A DNA stretch of 64,000 nucleotides from Roseinatronobacter bogoriensis DSM 18756 (GTDB taxonomy: Bacteria; Pseudomonadota; Alphaproteobacteria; Rhodobacterales; Rhodobacteraceae). Location of the stretch: contig NZ_SORN01000006.1 of NCBI RefSeq assembly GCF_004366635.1, positions 124,001 through 188,000 of the forward strand, written 5' to 3'. Below are positions 53,122 to 62,081 of this stretch, piece after piece. Position numbers and translations under genes: made by a program. Position 1 is the first letter of the stretch; each line of letters begins with the position of its first letter. The notes beneath the pieces are model-generated. The model worked only from the letters and a program-made list of their open reading frames with translations. It made no database searches and was not told the origin of the DNA.

Positions 53122-54545
53122 GTTACGGCATCTATATCGGGCGCAACCATAGCGCAGATGGTCACGCATGGCTGGCCGGTTATGGCGATGAACCCTCCAG
53201 CCATTGGCTGGAAATCGCCCCGCGCGAAACTCATGCGCCCGGATCACAGATCGAGGTCGGCGTCTCGCCCAGCGCGGACCTGCCGGGACAGCGCAGCACG
53301 ATTCCGCAAGTGGCGCAGACCTTCCGCCATTTACGCGTCAGCTACAGCTATTATCTGGGTGTGCCTGCACCGATCACCAATGGCGGGCTGAATGAACATG
53401 GTGTGGCGGTGCGCGATATCTGGTCAACCTCGCGCAAAGAATTGATCGAGATGACGCCGCCTGACCAGCGCGGCCCGAATTACTCGGACCTTGCGCGGCT
53501 GGTTCTGGAACGCGCGCGCACAGCGCGCGAAGGCGTCGATCTGATTGCAGCCCTGATCGCGGAACATGGCTATTCCTGCTATGGCGGCAATTCCCATATC
53601 ATTGCCGACCCGGATGAGGCATGGGTCGTGATCGAATTTTCTGGTGCGCAAAAGCTGTGGGTGGCCGAAAGGCTGGGGCCGGACAGCATCCGCGCCAGCA
53701 GACCGGGCTATATCAGAACCATTCCTGACAAGCCTGACGATGATTTTCTGTTTCCTGAGCACTTCATCAGCTTTGCGATTGATCAGGGCTGGTACGATCC
53801 CGCGCAGGGGCCATTTGATGTCAATGCCATCTATGGCGATGGCAAGGGCCGCTGGGATGGCGTTGCCTGGATCGAGGAAGAGATGCGCCAGCGTGCATCC
53901 CGCCCCGAAAAGATCGGGGTGCATGATGTGGTTTTCGCCATCGCCACGGAGCGGCTGACGGGGGACACCGCTGGCTATGGGCAGGTCGTGCCGCTGGTGC
54001 ACCCCAGCCATGATGCCTTGCGGGTCATGTGGCACGCGCCGGTCGGGCCAGTAACCGCGCCACTGGTGCCAGTCTTCATGGGCATGACTGAAATCCCGCT
54101 GGAATATGGTATCCACCGTTACCTGACCACAGGCGAAAGCGCGCGCTTTCTGGACGAACGCCATTCAGAGCGCGATGGCGACACTGTCAGCCATGTCGCG
54201 CAAGGGGCGGAAGTCACCCATTCGGCCTTTGCCGTGCAGAAGCGACTGATGCATCTGGCCTTTCAGATGCAAGACCCGTTGCTGCATGAAATTCATGCCC
54301 ATTGGCGGCGGTTGGAGGTCGGACTGGAAGCGGAATTGCCCGAAGTGCTGCGCAGCGCGGAAATCCTGCTTGAACAAGGTGAAGACCATCTTGCACGGCG
54401 CCTGCTGACCGTGCAATCCAGCCTCTGGCTGCAAAACGCCCTGCAAGACGCCATGTGTCTGGCCGATGCGGCGGAAATGCGGGTGCGCAATTGCGGCGCA
54501 CTTAACCTGAGCTTGCACCCCATGAAGCCCGATCAGGTCTGGTAA
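53118..54545 (+). CDS. C69-family (PepD-like) peptidase with N-terminal Ser
   Basis: A 475-residue Ntn-hydrolase of family C69/U34. Typical segments are NGGLNEHGVAVRDIW, ARTAREGVDLIAALIAEHGY, GGNSHIIADPDEAWVVE-like and the long helical C-terminus. Classic PepD proteins begin with a mature N-terminal Cys followed by T-T-x-x-V-G-K-x-A-S-x-D-G; here the aligned start is MSYGIYIGRNHSADG, so Ser2 takes the Cys place and would become N-terminal after Met removal. No signal peptide: it should act on imported peptides in the cytoplasm. Coupled to dppF by a four-base overlap and followed by a terminator. Confidence 0.85.
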   Translation: MSYGIYIGRNHSADGHAWLAGYGDEPSSHWLEIAPRETHAPGSQIEVGVSPSADLPGQRSTIPQVAQTFRHLRVSYSYYLGVPAPITNGGLNEHGVAVRDIWSTSRKELIEMTPPDQRGPNYSDLARLVLERARTAREGVDLIAALIAEHGYSCYGGNSHIIADPDEAWVVIEFSGAQKLWVAERLGPDSIRASRPGYIRTIPDKPDDDFLFPEHFISFAIDQGWYDPAQGPFDVNAIYGDGKGRWDGVAWIEEEMRQRASRPEKIGVHDVVFAIATERLTGDTAGYGQVVPLVHPSHDALRVMWHAPVGPVTAPLVPVFMGMTEIPLEYGIHRYLTTGESARFLDERHSERDGDTVSHVAQGAEVTHSAFAVQKRLMHLAFQMQDPLLHEIHAHWRRLEVGLEAELPEVLRSAEILLEQGEDHLARRLLTVQSSLWLQNALQDAMCLADAAEMRVRNCGALNLSLHPMKPDQVW

Positions 54546-54558
54546 CCTGCACCCCGCA

Positions 54559-54589
54559 GACCCACCCCGGCAGGGTGGGTCACGCTTTT
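54559..54589 (+). terminator. Rho-independent terminator of the peptide transport operon
   Basis: GACCCACCC-CGGCA-GGGTGGGTC followed by ACGCTTTT, between the convergent peptidase and GMC oxidoreductase genes; it overlaps the end of the latter. Confidence 0.8.
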
Positions 54590-56178
54590 GCATCCTCAAG
54601 GATCATGCCCGCCGCCTTCTCTGCGATCATGACTGTGGGCGAATTGGTATTGCCGCTGGTGATGGTCGGCATGATCGAGGCATCGGCAATGCGCAAACGC
54701 CCCAAGGCACGAAAGCGAAGCCGCGTATCCACGACCGAGGCGTCATCTGCCCCCATACGACACGTACCCACCGGGTGAAAGATGGTTGTGCCAATATCGC
54801 CCGCTGCCCTGACCAACTCATCCCGTGTCGCGAATGCGGGTCCGGGTGCGTATTCTTCAGGGCTGAAGCGGGCAAAGGCGGGCTGCGCCGCAATCTTGCG
54901 TGTCAGTTCGATGGAACGCGCGGCGACATCCCTGTCCCCCTCGGTCGACAGGTAATTCGGCCGGATCGCGGGCTGCGCGCGATAGTCCGGGGATGTCACA
55001 TGCACGCTGCCCCGGCTTTCGGGGCGCAGGTTGCACACGCTGGCGGTTATCGCGGGAAACGGGTGGACCGGGTCACCAAACTTGTCCAGGCTGACCGGCT
55101 GGACATGGTATTCCAGATCAGCTGTCGCCTTGTCCGGGCCGGATCGGGTGAAAATCCCCAACTGGCTGGGTGCCATCGACATCGGGCCGGACTGATTGAC
55201 CAGATATTCCAGCCCGATCATGGCTTTGCCCCACAGGGTCGAGGCTTTCTCGTTCAATGTCGGCACGCCCTTGACCTTGTAGATCAGTCGCAACTGCAAG
55301 TGATCTTGCAGGTTCTCCCCAACTCCCGGCACCTCGACGCGTGGCGCGATTCCTGCATTCTGCAAGACATCGCCGCGTCCAATACCGGATAATTCAAGAA
55401 CATGCGGAGAGCCGATTGCACCGGCGCACAGGATGGTTTCCCGAAGCGCCCGAGCCTGTACAGGCTTTTGGTCCTGATCGAAAACAACGCCTGCGACTTC
55501 GCCCCCCTCAATGATGAGCGAGCGAACCTGAGCATGAGTCAGAATCTTCAGATTCGGACGCTTCAGTGCGGGTTTCAAAAATGCCCTTGCAGTGTTCCAC
55601 CGGATGCCACGGCGCTGGTTGACCTCGAAATATCCGCTGCCTTCATTATCGCCGCGATTGAAATCATCGGTCAGGGGGATACCGGCCTGAGCCGCCGCAT
55701 CGCGAAAGGCGTCCAGCACCTTCCATTTGATCCGCGCCCGTTCGACCCGCCATTCACCACCAAAGCCGTGCAGGTCATCCCCGCCAAGGTGGTGGTCTTC
55801 CTGTGCCTTGAACAAGGGCAGCACGTCATCCCAGCCCCAGCCGGTGCACCCCATCTGGCGCCAGCCATCATAATCCGCGGCCTGCCCGCGCATGTAGATC
55901 ATGCCATTGATGCTGGAACAGCCCCCCAGCACGCGCCCGCGTGGATAGCCCAGGCTGCGGCCGTTCAACCCGTCTTCGGCATCGGTCCTGAAACACCAGT
56001 CCGTGCGCGGGTTTCCGATACATTTCAGATAGCCCACCGGAATCTTGATCCAATGGTAGTTGTCACGCCCGCCCGCCTCCAGCAGCAAGACACGGTTGCG
56101 CGGGTCCGCCGATAGGCGATTTGCCAGCACACATCCGGCGCTGCCCGCACCGATGATGATATAATCAAACTCTTCCAT
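54580..56178 (-). CDS. GMC-family oxidoreductase (choline dehydrogenase-like)
   Basis: A 532-residue FAD enzyme: YIIIGAGSAGCVLANRLS (FAD dinucleotide fold), PRGRVLGGCSSINGMIYMRG (GMC signature 1), GAIGSPHVLELSGIG (signature 2), and the catalytic pair in TIFHPVGTCRMG (His) and TSGNTNSPTVM (Asn). It oxidises a primary or secondary alcohol. It resembles BetA, but no betaine or choline genes are nearby, so the substrate is open. Single gene; the SLC13 permease gene upstream is in the same orientation, 107 bases away. Confidence 0.88.
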   Translation of the reverse strand: MEEFDYIIIGAGSAGCVLANRLSADPRNRVLLLEAGGRDNYHWIKIPVGYLKCIGNPRTDWCFRTDAEDGLNGRSLGYPRGRVLGGCSSINGMIYMRGQAADYDGWRQMGCTGWGWDDVLPLFKAQEDHHLGGDDLHGFGGEWRVERARIKWKVLDAFRDAAAQAGIPLTDDFNRGDNEGSGYFEVNQRRGIRWNTARAFLKPALKRPNLKILTHAQVRSLIIEGGEVAGVVFDQDQKPVQARALRETILCAGAIGSPHVLELSGIGRGDVLQNAGIAPRVEVPGVGENLQDHLQLRLIYKVKGVPTLNEKASTLWGKAMIGLEYLVNQSGPMSMAPSQLGIFTRSGPDKATADLEYHVQPVSLDKFGDPVHPFPAITASVCNLRPESRGSVHVTSPDYRAQPAIRPNYLSTEGDRDVAARSIELTRKIAAQPAFARFSPEEYAPGPAFATRDELVRAAGDIGTTIFHPVGTCRMGADDASVVDTRLRFRALGRLRIADASIMPTITSGNTNSPTVMIAEKAAGMILEDAKA

Positions 56179-56285
56179 CTCTCTCCCCCAGAGCTTCCCT
56201 AGCCGAGCGCTCAGGTCTTCGCACGCAATAGGCTAACGGACCTGTGTTGCCACCACCCGTTTCCATTGCCGCACCACAACACGGA

Positions 56286-58139
56286 TTACAATGGCCAGAC
56301 CAAAAGCAGCAAGGGAACACTGACCGCCACCACCAGCACTTCAAGCGGCAGCCCCAGCTTCCAGTAATCACCAAAGCCAAACCCACCGGGCCCAAGGATA
56401 AGCGTGTTGTTCTGATGGCCAATCGGCGTCAGAAAGGCACAGGATGCGCCAATCGCGACAGCCATAAGGAAACTGTCCGGGTTCACACCCAGGGCGCTGG
56501 CGATCCCAAGCGCGATGGGGCATAGCACGGCCGCGGTCGCGGCATTGTTCATCACATCAGACAGAAACATCGTCGTCACAAGAACGACCACCAGCGCCAC
56601 CACTGCGTTGCCCTGTGCGATGGTTTCCACCATGAACCGCGCTAAAAGCCCCGCCGCCCCTGTGGCTTGCATCGCACCGGCCACCGGAATCAGCGCTGCC
56701 AGCAACACGATCACCGACCAGTCAATCGACGTATAGACCTGCCGTGGCGGTACTGTGCGCAACAGCATCGAGGCAATCACCCCAAGCGTAAAGGCCGCCG
56801 CTGCGGGCAACAGACCCGCTGTCACAATAGCCACAGCGCCAAGCATGATGGCCCCCGCGATAATCGCCATACGCGCATCGGGGATGCGCAACTCACGTTC
56901 GCCCAGCGGCACACAGCCAGTGTCATGGATGAAATCGGCCATGACTTCGGCAGGGCCTTGCATCAGCAGCAGATCACCGGATTTAAGCGTTAATGTGCGC
57001 AATCTCGCTCGCGGCGGGTGCCCCTCTCTGGACACGGCCAGCAGGTTCAGCCCGTAGCGCGTGCGCAAGCGCAGATCACTGGCAGAGCGCCCGACAATGG
57101 TTGTGCCGGGAAGGATGGCCAGTTCGCGCAAGACAATATCCTGATCCCGGTTTGCATTATCGTCCTTGTCTTCGGTGGCCGGTTTCGATTTTGACTTGCT
57201 GCTTGCAGCTTTCGATTTCTGATCCTGCTCTTTCTCGTCCTCATGCGAGGACCCCTGCTCTTCAAGCTTTATGCCAAAAACAGACAATGCCTCGGCCAGT
57301 CCTTCGACATCGGCTTCCATCACCAAAATATCATCCGCATGGATACGCCGCCCCCCATGCGGCGCGGTCATGCGGACTTCGTTGCGGACAAGCCCGACAA
57401 CCTGCGATTCCGAATCGTGAATTTCGCGCTCGAAAGCGCGCAAGGTCAGCCCCACCGCTTTGCTTTTTGCCGGAACACGGACTTCGGTCAGGTAGGTTCC
57501 TGTATCAAACCCCTCTGCACTGACCGATTTGCGCGCGGGCACCAGACGCCAGCCAACCAGTGCCACGAACACGACGCCCGCGATGGCAACTGCCGCGCCA
57601 ACGGGTGCGAAATCGAACATCCCGAAATGCCCAAAACCCGCCTCTTCACGAAACCCGGAAACGATCAGGTTCGGTGGCGTGCCGATCAAGGTCGTCATCC
57701 CGCCAAGAATCGTTCCAAAAGCCAGCGGCATAAGTACTTGGCCGGGTGTCAGGTTCAGACGCCGCGAAAGCTGCACGGCCACCGGCATAAGCAGCGCCAT
57801 TGCACCCACATTATTCATGAATCCCGACAGAAGCGCACCAAGCCCCATCAGCGCGGCAATGCTGGTCAATTGCCCGGCTTCGCGTGGCAGCACGCTTCGC
57901 GCCAACCAATCCACCGCACCTGTGTTCTGCAAGCCCTGACTAAGCACCAGCACACAGGCCACTGTAATGACTGCCGGATGCCCGAATCCCTCAAAAGCGC
58001 TGGCCGCCGGGACCAGCCCCGCGACGACACAGCCCATCAACGCCATCAACGCAACCACATCGTGCCGCAACCGCCCCCAGAGGAACAAACCCATCGTCGC
58101 GGCGAGGATGGCGAAAATCAAAAGCTGGTCTGGCGTCAT
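56286..58139 (-). CDS. SLC13-family permease with two TrkA-C domains
   Basis: A 617-residue anion/Na-type transporter of the ArsB/NhaD or SLC13 superfamily. About five to six N-terminal helices (with FMNNVGAMALLMPVAVQLS), two TrkA-C/RCK-C regulatory domains (about 215-295 and 335-420), then about six more helices (MFLSDVMNNAATAAVLCPI, GASCAFLTPIGHQNNTLILG). Between the RCK-C domains is an extended, highly charged Lys/Asp/Ser-rich linker (about 295-340). The substrate (sulfate, dicarboxylate or other) cannot be told. Confidence 0.87.
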   Translation of the reverse strand: MTPDQLLIFAILAATMGLFLWGRLRHDVVALMALMGCVVAGLVPAASAFEGFGHPAVITVACVLVLSQGLQNTGAVDWLARSVLPREAGQLTSIAALMGLGALLSGFMNNVGAMALLMPVAVQLSRRLNLTPGQVLMPLAFGTILGGMTTLIGTPPNLIVSGFREEAGFGHFGMFDFAPVGAAVAIAGVVFVALVGWRLVPARKSVSAEGFDTGTYLTEVRVPAKSKAVGLTLRAFEREIHDSESQVVGLVRNEVRMTAPHGGRRIHADDILVMEADVEGLAEALSVFGIKLEEQGSSHEDEKEQDQKSKAASSKSKSKPATEDKDDNANRDQDIVLRELAILPGTTIVGRSASDLRLRTRYGLNLLAVSREGHPPRARLRTLTLKSGDLLLMQGPAEVMADFIHDTGCVPLGERELRIPDARMAIIAGAIMLGAVAIVTAGLLPAAAAFTLGVIASMLLRTVPPRQVYTSIDWSVIVLLAALIPVAGAMQATGAAGLLARFMVETIAQGNAVVALVVVLVTTMFLSDVMNNAATAAVLCPIALGIASALGVNPDSFLMAVAIGASCAFLTPIGHQNNTLILGPGGFGFGDYWKLGLPLEVLVVAVSVPLLLLVWPL

Positions 58140-58498
58140 TCAGAATCGTCCTGATCGAGAGCTACGATCCGTGGATACAGACTGTGACTAGGCATGCAAT
58201 CCTCTTGCGACTCATGAAACTGATGCGGCGGACGGGCGCCGGCAGCCTTTAACGCGACTGCATGCATTACCAACCCTCATGACATGAGAAGCGTTGCATC
58301 CATATCTTCATTATTTTTTTGAGTAAGTGGGACGCATGCGCGCCATCACGGCTTCACGCCGCCAGTGCTTGGGCCCCATAGGGTGAAAAAGGGGGTTCCA
58401 GACAATACCGATGACCCTGCGGGCAAATCACACCGCGACATAGGGTTCCAACCAGATCAAAGCTGGTCGACTCGTATTCGCGTCAAACGAAGACATTA
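58140..58498. other. Intergenic region without a clear gene
   Basis: About 360 bases between the SLC13 gene and tRNA-Lys. It includes a GC-rich patch (GGCGGACGGGCGCCGGC) and an AT patch (ATTATTTTTTTG near 58310). I see no credible coding frame or stable hairpin with T run. Confidence 0.45.
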
Positions 58499-58574
58499 TG
58501 GTGAGCCCGACAGGATTCGAACCTGTGACCCACTGATTAAAAGTCAGTTGCTCTACCAACTGAGCTACGGGCCC
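58499..58574 (-). tRNA. tRNA-Lys (anticodon TTT)
   Basis: The minus strand folds as a 76-base tRNA: acceptor GGGCCCG with CGGGCTC, D arm AGCTCAGTTGGTAGAGC, anticodon arm ACTGACTTTTAATCAGT with TTT, T arm ACAGGTTCGAATCCTGT, and an encoded CCA end. One G-T pair in the acceptor stem. Confidence 0.97.
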
Positions 58575-58704
58575 ACTCATGCCGCGCTACTTAGAAAAGC
58601 ACTGGGGTGGGGTCAAGGGTAAATCGGTCGTGTTCGGCACTATTCCTGAAACCTTGTGCAATTCATCACTGGTCACAACGAAAGTCGGCCCTTATATCGC
58701 GCTC

Positions 58705-59538
58705 ATGTCTGAAACAGTATCCCCCCTGCCCTTCACCAAAATGCACGGTGCCGGCAATGACTTCGTCATCATCGACTCGCGCGCGCAGGCGGGCGGGGTG
58801 ATGACCCCTGCACTGGCGCGGGCCATTGGTGACAGGCATCGTGGTGTCGGGTTTGATCAGCTGGCAGAATTGCGCGCCTCTAACCTGGCCGATCTGGACC
58901 TTGATTTCTGGAATGCCGATGGCAGCCGCGCCGGGGCTTGCGGAAACGCGACACGCTGCGTTGCCGCCAAGGTCATGGCACAGCTGGGGCGCGATAGCCT
59001 GCGCCTGCGCACCGCGCGCGGTATCTTGCTGGCCGAACGCCGGGATGGGCAGGTCTGGGTCAATATGGGCGCCCCGATCCTGAACTGGCGCAAGGTTCCG
59101 CTGGCGCGGGATGTCGATCTTGACGCCCTGCCCCTGCTGAGCGCACCTGCCGCCGTGGGAATGGGCAACCCCCATTGCATTCATTTCGTAGAAGATGCCG
59201 ACAACGCGCCCGTTGCAACGCGTGGCCCCGAGGTTGAACACGACCCCCTGTTCCCAGAGGCCACGAATGTTGAATTCGCATCGCGCATTGCGCCCGATCA
59301 TCTGCGCCTGCGGGTTTGGGAACGTGGCACAGGGATAACCCTTGCCTGTGGTTCTGGCGCCTGCGCGACGGCGGTGGCCGCGCATCGGCGCGGGCTGACC
59401 GGGCCGCGCGTCAGGATCACCGCCGATGGCGGCCAACTGGACGTGGATTGGCGCGACGATGGTGTCTGGCTGACAGGCCCTGTCGCCCATGTGTTTGACG
59501 GCGTATTCTCGCCCGGTTTTCTGGCGCTTGCGACATGA
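58705..59538 (+). CDS. dapF: Diaminopimelate epimerase
   Basis: A 277-residue DapF. Catalytic Cys79 in GACGNATRC and the second Cys in LACGSGACATAVAAH; MHGAGNDFVIID at the start and GMGNPHCIHFV in the middle are typical. It interconverts LL- and meso-diaminopimelate for lysine and peptidoglycan. The start at 58705 fits family length; the frame is open to 58579, overlapping nothing useful. It overlaps mtaB by four bases. Confidence 0.96.
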   Translation: MSETVSPLPFTKMHGAGNDFVIIDSRAQAGGVMTPALARAIGDRHRGVGFDQLAELRASNLADLDLDFWNADGSRAGACGNATRCVAAKVMAQLGRDSLRLRTARGILLAERRDGQVWVNMGAPILNWRKVPLARDVDLDALPLLSAPAAVGMGNPHCIHFVEDADNAPVATRGPEVEHDPLFPEATNVEFASRIAPDHLRLRVWERGTGITLACGSGACATAVAAHRRGLTGPRVRITADGGQLDVDWRDDGVWLTGPVAHVFDGVFSPGFLALAT

Positions 59539-60788
59539 CCAGCGGCCCACATTTCACCACATTGGGCTGCCGCCTGAATGCTTACGAAACCGAGGCCATG
59601 AAAACACTGGCCGAGGGGGCGGGACTGCGTGATGCGCTGGTCATCAATACCTGCGCTGTCACCGCCGAGGCCGTGCGCAAGGCCCGTCAGGAAATCCGGC
59701 GTCTGCGCCGCGAGAACCCGGCCGCGCCCATCATTGTGACCGGGTGCGCCGCCCAGACCGAGCCTGAAACCTTCGCTGCCATGCCCGAAGTCACACGCGT
59801 CATCGGCAACAGCGAGAAAATGAAGCCAGAGACTTGGGCGAATATGGTGCCGGACCTGATCGGCACGACAGAACGGGTTCAGGTTGATGACATCATGTCT
59901 GTGCGCGAGACAGCCAGCCACCTGATCGACGGATTCGGCACGCGCGCGCGCGCCTATGTGCAGGTGCAAAATGGCTGCGATCACCGCTGCACCTTTTGCA
60001 TTATTCCCTACGGGCGCGGCAATTCCCGGTCGGTACCTGCTGGGGTTATCGTCGAACAGATCACCCGACTGGCAGCGAATGGATTTAACGAGGTGGTGTT
60101 GACAGGCGTTGACCTGACCTCCTGGGGGGCGGACCTGCCCGGCCAACCGCGTCTGGGCGATCTGGTGCGCCGTATCCTGCGGCTGACCGATGTCCCGCGA
60201 CTGCGCATTTCTTCGATTGATTCAATCGAAGCCGATGACGCCTTGATGGAGGCCATTGCAACAGAGCCACGCCTGATGCCGCATTTGCATCTGTCGTTGC
60301 AGGCAGGCGATGACATGATCCTGAAACGGATGAAGCGCCGCCACTTGCGCGACGATGCTATCCGGTTCTGTCAGCAGGCCCGCGCCTTGCGTCCTGATAT
60401 GGTTTTCGGCGCAGATATTATCGCAGGCTTTCCGACCGAAACGGACGCAATGTTCGAAAACTCGCTGAAACTGGTGGACGATTGCGGCCTGACCTTTCTG
60501 CATGTCTTTCCGTTCAGCGCCCGCCAAGGCACACCTGCCGCGCGCATGCCCCAACTGGACGGCAAGAAAGTCCGCGACCGTGCGGCGCGTCTGCGTGCAG
60601 CGGGGGAGCGCGCGCTTGAGCGTCATCTGTCGGCTCAACAGGGCAAGCACCATGCTGTTCTGATCGAATCGCCACATCTGGGACGGACAGAGCAATTCGC
60701 CGAGGTCCGCTTCAGCACCCCGCAACCCGTGGGTGAAATCCTGCAAGTCTGTATCAGCGGTCAGGAAAACGGGCAGTTGTCGGCGTGA
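59535..60788 (+). CDS. mtaB: tRNA t6A37 methylthiotransferase
   Basis: A 417-residue radical-SAM methylthiotransferase of the MtaB type. N-terminal cluster Cys: TLGCRLNAYE, NTCAVT, GCAAQTEP; radical-SAM cluster NGCDHRCTFC; then AGFPTETD and the C-terminal TRAM-like part. It adds methylthio to t6A37 of ANN-decoding tRNAs, including tRNA-Lys; the tRNA-Lys gene lies a kilobase away. Coupled to dapF, a pairing common in this order. Confidence 0.93.
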   Translation: MTSGPHFTTLGCRLNAYETEAMKTLAEGAGLRDALVINTCAVTAEAVRKARQEIRRLRRENPAAPIIVTGCAAQTEPETFAAMPEVTRVIGNSEKMKPETWANMVPDLIGTTERVQVDDIMSVRETASHLIDGFGTRARAYVQVQNGCDHRCTFCIIPYGRGNSRSVPAGVIVEQITRLAANGFNEVVLTGVDLTSWGADLPGQPRLGDLVRRILRLTDVPRLRISSIDSIEADDALMEAIATEPRLMPHLHLSLQAGDDMILKRMKRRHLRDDAIRFCQQARALRPDMVFGADIIAGFPTETDAMFENSLKLVDDCGLTFLHVFPFSARQGTPAARMPQLDGKKVRDRAARLRAAGERALERHLSAQQGKHHAVLIESPHLGRTEQFAEVRFSTPQPVGEILQVCISGQENGQLSA

Positions 60789-60871
60789 GTCGTCGCAGCG
60801 GTGACGAGCTGAAAAAGCGTTTCACACCCCGATTGAACTTCAAGGCCCAGCCCTGACGCTTGCGGCAGCGT

Positions 60872-61132
60872 TTACTTTGCCGTCGCGAACAACTTGTCTG
60901 TCAGTTTGTATCCGCGCTTTGTCGCGCGGTTTACAGTGTCATCCGCAAGCAGGACCGCATCCCGCAGATTTGCGAACCAAAGGCTGACATGGCGCCCGCG
61001 CGTACCCACGCGCCCCCATTCACGGATGACTGTATATTCGCCAAACAGATTATAGCTGACCTCTACACGGTAAAAATGCGCAAGGGCATTCCTGGCACCG
61101 GAGGGTGTGCGATGACAGACAAGGGTCAACAT
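60872..61132 (-). CDS. Small stand-alone WGR-domain protein
   Basis: An 86-residue protein made almost wholly of a WGR domain: FYRVEVSYNLFGEYTVIREW, GRVGTRGRHVSLWF, then ADDTVNRATKRGYKL. WGR domains bind nucleic acids and occur in polymerases and repair ligases; single-domain forms are known but uncharacterised. The start at 61132 has AGGA eight bases upstream; an ATG at 61195 lacks a site. Divergent from the FAH hydrolase gene. Confidence 0.8.
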   Translation of the reverse strand: MLTLVCHRTPSGARNALAHFYRVEVSYNLFGEYTVIREWGRVGTRGRHVSLWFANLRDAVLLADDTVNRATKRGYKLTDKLFATAK

Positions 61133-61295
61133 AGGCGCAATCCTGAACGCAAACTTCTTGGCAACGATGTTAGACCAGCGCGCCGCCTCAACCAATGCAT
61201 AATTGTCGATGACATGAATTTACCGGATTGCGTCTTAGCGGCGTTCCCGCATATCGCACAGCCAGGCAGCGCAACAGAAAAGGAACCACCATTTC

Positions 61296-62003
61296 ATGAG
61301 TACCCGATCAGCAAACCCTGACTATGTAATTGCCCCCCCGGCACAAGTTAGCCTGCCAATTCACGGAAGCGACAAACGCTTTCCGGTCCATCGTGTTTAC
61401 TGCATCGGGCGCAATTATGCCGCACATGCTGTCGAGATGGGCCATGACCCGAACAAAGAGCCGCCCTTCTTCTTCCAGAAAAATCCCGACAACCTTCTGA
61501 CCGGGACAGATATATTCCCCTACCCGGCCCGCACGTCAGATGTGCATTTTGAGGTTGAGATGGTTGTCGCCCTTTGTGGCGGGGGGCGCGATATCGCGGT
61601 GGATAAGGCAGAGGCGCTAATCTGGGGCTACGGGGTCGGGCTGGACATGACGCGGCGGGATTTGCAGGGTGAAGCGAAGAAGATGGGGCGGCCTTGGGAA
61701 GTGGGCAAGGCGTTCGAGCATTCCGCGCCATGCAGCGCGCTTGTCCCTGCCACAGAGATCACGCCCCCAACGTCCGGCGCAATCTGGCTGAAGGTGAATG
61801 GCGAGATACGCCAACACGGCGATCTGAATCAGATGATCTGGAAGACCCCTGAAATGATCGCCATTCTGTCGCAGTATTTTGAGCTTCAGGCCGGCGATAT
61901 AATCATGACGGGCACGCCTTCGGGTGTTGGCCCAGTGCAAAAGGGCGACGTGATGGAGGCCCATGTCGACGGGGTCGGAGATCTGAAAATTGCGGTTGGT
62001 TGA
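61296..62003 (+). CDS. Fumarylacetoacetate hydrolase family protein
   Basis: A 235-residue FAH-fold enzyme: VYCIGRNYAAHAVEMG, PFFFQKNPDNLL, then metal ligands in DVHFEVEMVVAL (E-x-E), GLDMTRRDLQ, and GDIIMTGTPSGVGPV. Short FAH proteins include fumarylpyruvate and acylpyruvate hydrolases, which split carbon-carbon bonds of beta-diketo acids; the AVEMGHDP segment resembles the fumarylpyruvate type. The ribosome site AAGGA is 11 bases upstream. Convergent with the LysR gene. Confidence 0.87.
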   Translation: MSTRSANPDYVIAPPAQVSLPIHGSDKRFPVHRVYCIGRNYAAHAVEMGHDPNKEPPFFFQKNPDNLLTGTDIFPYPARTSDVHFEVEMVVALCGGGRDIAVDKAEALIWGYGVGLDMTRRDLQGEAKKMGRPWEVGKAFEHSAPCSALVPATEITPPTSGAIWLKVNGEIRQHGDLNQMIWKTPEMIAILSQYFELQAGDIIMTGTPSGVGPVQKGDVMEAHVDGVGDLKIAVG

Positions 62004-62081
62004 CCTTCCACGCAGGTGGCGGGCTGAACTGCCGCCTGCAATGCCACGATGCCGGTTGCAGACAACTGGAACCCTGCGGCA

